64,000 bases of DNA from Pristionchus mayeri (taxonomy: Eukaryota > Nematoda > Chromadorea > Rhabditida > Neodiplogasteridae), in contig BTRK01000004.1 in the NCBI GenBank assembly GCA_036245805.1, positions 41,814,907 through 41,878,906 of the forward strand. Reading direction: 5' to 3'. Within the stretch, counting starts at the first letter, position 1, and each line of letters starts with the position of its first letter. A program made the translations under genes and the position numbers. Shown here one piece after another: positions 59,955 through 64,000 of the stretch. The notes below the pieces were generated by a model that saw only the letters and a list, made by a program, of their open reading frames with translations, did no database searches and was not told the DNA's origin.

Positions 59955-62420
59955 TTACGATCGTACAATGTCATTCCATATTTCGAAAAAAAACACTATA
60001 GTTGCACTTGTCAACGTTTTACTGACCTGAACAAGTTTTTCGATATACACTGTCGAGTGCATAAGACGCGTATGGGTTATAAGAGTAAGATTTACGCATT
60101 TCCGATCATAAATGTGTTTGATGAACGAGAATAATTCGTGCTTTGCAATATTGTCATTGCTCACACAAACATCGATAGTGTCGGCCAAGTTTGCAATTTG
60201 GAGAAGATCGGTACGCAAATCTGAATAAACTATTAAATTTTTGGTAAAATTTGGATAACTTTTCTCACCATTAATTGTTTGCAGGTTAACAGCAACCCTT
60301 GAAGCATTAACTTCTTTGATGATAGCAAGATACGGTGCACTGAAAATGATATTTGTGAAAAACATAAAGATCATAAAAAGGTTAAAAATATCAACATACA
60401 AATCGGTGAAGGTAGACAGTTTTTCTAGGATACGAACATCACGAATAGTTCTTCCATGAGTAAATCTCGATAGCGCTTCAGTGATCCTCGGTGTGTCATT
60501 ATGCAGGAACAAGATATTAAATTGCGATAATTTGCAGCAGTGTTTGAGCTGTTGCAGATAGTTCCCAATGCCGTCCTTGTGCAAGTTTATATCTATTGAC
60601 TGGAAAGGACATGATATAACATGAGACTTTACAGACTTTAACCAAATTTGCAAGTTTGCAGGTTTGCTTCTGTAAATTATTACTTACTTCACAATAATCA
60701 CTGAACTCCATTTCCTGGGCACTACTGAGCGCCGACAAGCAAAACTTCCACATAAAAAACGATTTGAGATCGTTTTCGAAGCAAAGCGAGAGATACGTCG
60801 CAAATTCTGGGATCTGAAAGTGTAAATTTCCTAAATGTCGAGCAAGTAAGACACAACAACATGCATGGGACACGAAATTAGCCTTTTTTTAAACGCGTTC
60901 TCTGTAAGACACGGAGAGGCGTGGCACAAAGCTTCAAAATAATCGTATCGACTTGATATTTGCATGGTGTCATGCCTATGGGTAGGGTATGCTCCCATAT
61001 GATTTTTGTGTCCCTAGCTCAACATTTTGACCTACCAAATTTGAAAAATTAAACTCAATATTCAGGGGCATATACCATTCGAAAGAGCATGAACAGTTAT
61101 GCTTAAAACTATCTTTTCGTAAGGATTGGTGAATGTTCGCACGAGATATTTTATGAAAAGTGCATTTTCAAGCATTTTTCGAGATGGGAGACAATGATGG
61201 GGGACGTTTCTCGGGGTAATTCCACGAGCAGTAGATGCAGAATTTTATTCTCTATCGAAGTATTAAATTCGTTTTACGAAACTTGTCCCCCAATTATGTG
61301 GTTCTGCGGCTATTATATCACACATTCGTCGACCATGGTTCAAATCCTGCCCGATGAATGATGTTTTGCGAACTTTTTTCTTCTCACCAATCAACCATTT
61401 TTGAGTTTATTCCCTATTTCAAGCTACTCGTTGTTTGTTTTCAACACATTAATGAAACAAAAATATTTTCCCGATTCCACTCCAATTTGCCGCATTCATT
61501 GATAAATCATTTATCAGAATATAATGAGAGTTAAACAAGTAAATAATACACAAGCGACGAGAGAGTTACCATAAAGATGGAAAGAAAGGGGAAAGGGGGG
61601 GAAGAAAGAATCGTACCTTGCTCGACACAGAATCTCCATCGCGCTCGTATCCCTTATTGCATCTACACATGAACACTCCTCTGTAGAGCACGCAGGCAGC
61701 GCCAAGCGCCTGCCATTGATCGATGGGGCGTCTCTTCTTCGTAGAATAAGTCAAGATCATCAGACGAAGAAAAAACTGGTAACTCTCTCGTCGCTTGTGT
61801 ATTCTTTACTTGTCTACCTCTCGTTATATTCTGATTTATCAATGAATCGGGCAAATTGGAGTGGTATGGCAGACTCGGGAAACATATTTTTGTTTCATTA
61901 ATGTGTTGAAAACGAACAACAACTAGCTTAAAATAGGGAAAAAAACTCAAAAATGGCTGATTGGTGAGAAAAAAGTTCGCAACACCTCATGCATCGGGCA
62001 GGAGTTGAACCCTGGTCGACGAATGCGTGATACTCAGGTATGAGACACTGAAAGTTGTAAAGTTATACGACCATTTTGAGATCCTTGTGCCACCCCCTGC
62101 AGTAGGTCGTCCCATGCTTACAGAGAACGCGTTTTAACTCTAGGTTTCGAAAAAAAATGTAAATGCCCAACTTGTTCATCGTTATCCATCGGGCCGAAGG
62201 CGATGCTCTGCACGGTAGACTTGCGAATGTTCAGAATAGTAAGGCCAACAAGTTTCATCAACGACTTATTTGTCTGAAAAATGCATAAATTTCGAAATTT
62301 ATTATATTGGAATCAGCGAAAATCTGTTACCTCTCGCAGATTCTGAAGAGAATTGTCATCCAACAGGCCGAATATACGTTCAACACAATGCCCGGGGAGA
62401 GAGAGAAAATCGATCGGCAT
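59955..62420 (-). CDS. F-box protein (six exons, 287 residues)
   Basis: Exons 62420-62331, 62273-62172, 60813-60688, 60599-60400, 60339-60269 and 60229-59955 sum to 864 nt and stay in frame to the stop. The ATG directly follows TTTGCAG, so a spliced leader may be added there. The start MPIDFLSLPGHCVERIFGLL and following DNSLQNLRETNKSLMKLV have the F-box pattern (LP, IF, L spacing; residues about 4-45), which binds Skp1 and recruits substrates to an SCF ubiquitin ligase. The rest (ALSRFTHGRTIRDVRI, LLQIANLADTIDVCVS) has leucine-rich F-box-associated character like that of genes A and B. A 1.25 kb fold-back element sits in intron 2. If GTCAGT at 60026 were used as a donor, an extra 3' exon would replace the last 24 residues. 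Confidence 0.8.
60889..62138. mobile_element. 1.25 kb fold-back element with TTAA ends, carrying an EGF-like exon
   Basis: TTAAACGCGTTCTCTGTAAG at the left is mirrored by CTTACAGAGAACGCGTTTTAA at the right. The arms of about 650 bp include GTTTCATTAATGTGTTGAAAAC and GGTAACTCTCTCGTCGC in both orientations. The ends and inner blocks (GTGGCACAA, ATACCATTCGAAAGAGCAT) match the 2.5 kb element at 36106-38610. The unpaired centre (about 61580-61780) is not part of the arms. The element lies in intron 2 of the F-box gene. Confidence 0.85.
61617..61750 (-). pseudogene. Captured EGF-like exon inside the fold-back element
   Basis: On the minus strand the centre of the fold-back reads RRPIDQWQALGAACVLY and RGVFMCRCNKGYERDGDSVS, then GTACGA, a splice donor, at 61616. 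The C-x(n)-G-F-x-C-x-C-x(2)-G-Y-x(2)-D-G pattern is that of an EGF-like repeat. The last cysteine position is occupied by Val-Ser, so the repeat continues in another exon or is decayed. An EGF-like exon has no role in a DNA transposon, so capture from a secreted or membrane protein gene is inferred. The source gene is not in this window. Confidence 0.6.
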
Positions 62421-62911
62421 TTCTGCAAATGAAGAAATATACATGGTGACATTATGAATTGAATAATATCAAAGAGCGATTTTGAAAATAAGGGAAAATG
62501 TTCAAAAGGTTGGAATAGTGTCTCAACTGCACCGCCTACAGTACACGATCGCGCACAGCCGATCACGAAATGATGTTTATGTTCAAATTTTCTGTTCAAC
62601 TGCGCATTGATGAGGAAAACGGTCTCTCAACGATTTGGCGATCTCATCCATCGATCTCATATTTTAAATTTAAAAAAAACATCGTTAGTTGTTTTTTATC
62701 GAAATAAACATCTAATGACCCACGCCATAGGGTATGCCTGTATTGAGAGTGAGAACCGTATGTTTTGCAGATGCGACTAAAGTTTAATGAGCTCAGCCAC
62801 AGGGTATGCTTCGCTCAATGTGGTGATACCAATGAATGCGTATTGATGTGACTCTCACTACAATGAAACAAGCATACTCACAAGAATAGTATACAATTAT
62901 TAGCAGTATCC

Positions 62912-63849
62912 GGCTCTGTGCGAATAACGTGGTACGTGCCGTTTATTGTGGTACGTACTACGTACCACATGGTACGCAACTTTTATTATGGTACGTACCG
63001 ATCCCCCCGTGGTACGTAACTTTTTATTATGGTACGTAATTTTTTATCATGGTACGTAACTTTTATTGTTGAATCGGTCAAATATATGACCTATATGTGC
63101 TGTATTGGCCCAACCCTTTGTGGTATATGTGTTCATTTCATCGATCTCGCTCAGTAAGTGCAAATTTTACTTTTTTCGGCAGCGACGAGGCAGTGGATTT
63201 CAGAGTACTCGACAACGTTGATTTGGATTTTCGACCCGTTTCATCCTGGACTGTACTATCGGAATGATCGTAAGCCTGCCTTTGTATCGGCTCACTGTTC
63301 CTTATGTTCCCGACTTTTGACATTGCGTGTTGTAGGGATTCAGAAACGCGATGTACAGCAGCATCGACTTGTCCCTCATACTGCCCCGTTTGTACGTTCG
63401 TATAGGGATTCTCCTGTACATGTTGATGGGCATCAATTTGCTCTTGGTAATGGTCTATCATATTCATGTCCGTTTCTTCAAATGTATAATCGGGAGCAGG
63501 AGCAACATGAATCGGTTGGGGAGCCGAGTCTTTCAGGTCACCTAGTCAAAGGATAGGTGCTCCACTGAAAGAGAAGTGGTAGGAGCAGATCAGAGGGAAT
63601 GAATGGCGGGGACAAGGTGGAAGCTTGGATTCGCTTGGAGGCGGGATCAATTATGTAATTATGCGCATATAGATCATATTTGGTCAACTTTGCAAAAAAA
63701 ACGTTACGTACCATAATAAAAAGTTACGTACCATAATAAAAAGTTACGTACCATGATAAATGATACGTACCACATGGTACGTGATACGTACCACGTTAGT
63801 CGCATAGAACAATAGGACAAAACACGTACCACGTTATTCGCACAGAGCC
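62912..63849. mobile_element. 938 bp fold-back element with perfect 9-bp target duplication and internal ORF
   Basis: GGCTCTGTGCGAATAACG opens the element and CGTTATTCGCACAGAGCC closes it. GCAGTATCC is repeated at 62903-62911 and 63850-63858, a perfect 9-bp duplication typical of Mutator-like elements. Both sub-terminal regions are arrays of GGTACGTAC-type units (TGGTACGTAACTTTTTATTA and inverse). The centre (63130-63660) is unique sequence with an ORF. The 103 bp element at 13436-13538 consists of almost nothing but these ends. Confidence 0.9.
63135..63545 (-). CDS. Hydrophilic ORF carried by the fold-back element (probable captured exon)
   Basis: The frame is open from just after a TTGACTAG acceptor-like sequence (about 63545) to TGA at 63135-63137. 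It reads KDSAPQPIHVAPAPDYTFEE, then a methionine at 63467 starting MNMIDHYQEQIDAHQHVQEN, then SKSTLSSTLKSTASSLPKKV near the end. The 109-137 residues are polar, with a Gln/His-rich part, a Ser/Thr/Lys-rich part and no membrane segment or transposase motif. The origin is unknown. An uninterrupted frame of this length inside a non-autonomous element suggests a recently captured host exon, or an element-specific small protein. Confidence 0.5.
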
Positions 63850-64000
63850 GCAGTATCCTCCTCGACTGCAACACTCTACTCAAGGTATATTGACGACTGT
63901 AGCTTTATTCTACGTGGCCGCATCCCAGCCATTACAGGTTCCTCGAACACTCTGATTTGGTTTGATATGGAGGCATCTGATCCAATTTCGGCTAATTTTT

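Overview
The window looks like nuclear DNA of a free-living nematode, most likely a diplogastrid of the Pristionchus type (inferred). Genes are cut into many 60-200 bp exons with GT-AG introns and TTTCAG-like acceptors. The content includes a receptor guanylyl cyclase with nematode-style intron density, F-box-like paralogues, mariner relics and many fold-back elements. No prokaryotic operon, rRNA, convincing tRNA or CRISPR array was seen.

Layout. 0-1.6 kb: diverged tandem repeats. 1.7-6.1 kb: two tandem paralogous gene ends (+) of an F-box-associated-like family, with a 588 bp palindrome between them. 6.1-9.0 kb: non-coding. 9.07-18.85 kb: a 13-exon gene (+) for a proline-rich protein with a candidate N-myristoylation start. 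19.8-21.0 kb: a truncated non-LTR retrotransposon. 21.1-26.7 kb: a protein-kinase-domain gene with a long coiled-coil-like N-terminal region (+). 27.0-32.6 kb: a second, 5'-truncated copy of the proline-rich gene (exons 6-13) with flanking DNA. 33-45 kb: repeat-rich, with a short tandem array, LTR-like repeats, a 2.5 kb near-palindrome, nested fold-backs and gene relics. 45.9-59.2 kb: a receptor guanylyl cyclase gene (-), about 35 exons, whose introns hold several transposons. 60.0-62.4 kb: an F-box gene (-) with a fold-back element in one intron. 62.9-63.85 kb: a fold-back element with 9-bp target duplications that carries an ORF.

Main points. (1) A segmental duplication brackets the kinase gene and carries eight exons of the proline-rich gene. 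All exon lengths and splice sites are kept, and most differences in the compared exons are silent. (2) Two fold-back transposons of different families each carry what looks like a captured host exon (a hydrophilic ORF and an EGF-like exon), like Pack-type elements. (3) The guanylyl cyclase keeps its cyclase catalytic residues and has a degenerate kinase-homology domain. It appears to use three GC-AG introns. Gene models were spliced by eye with codon-phase bookkeeping. Exon limits are accurate where phases close and are flagged where they do not.
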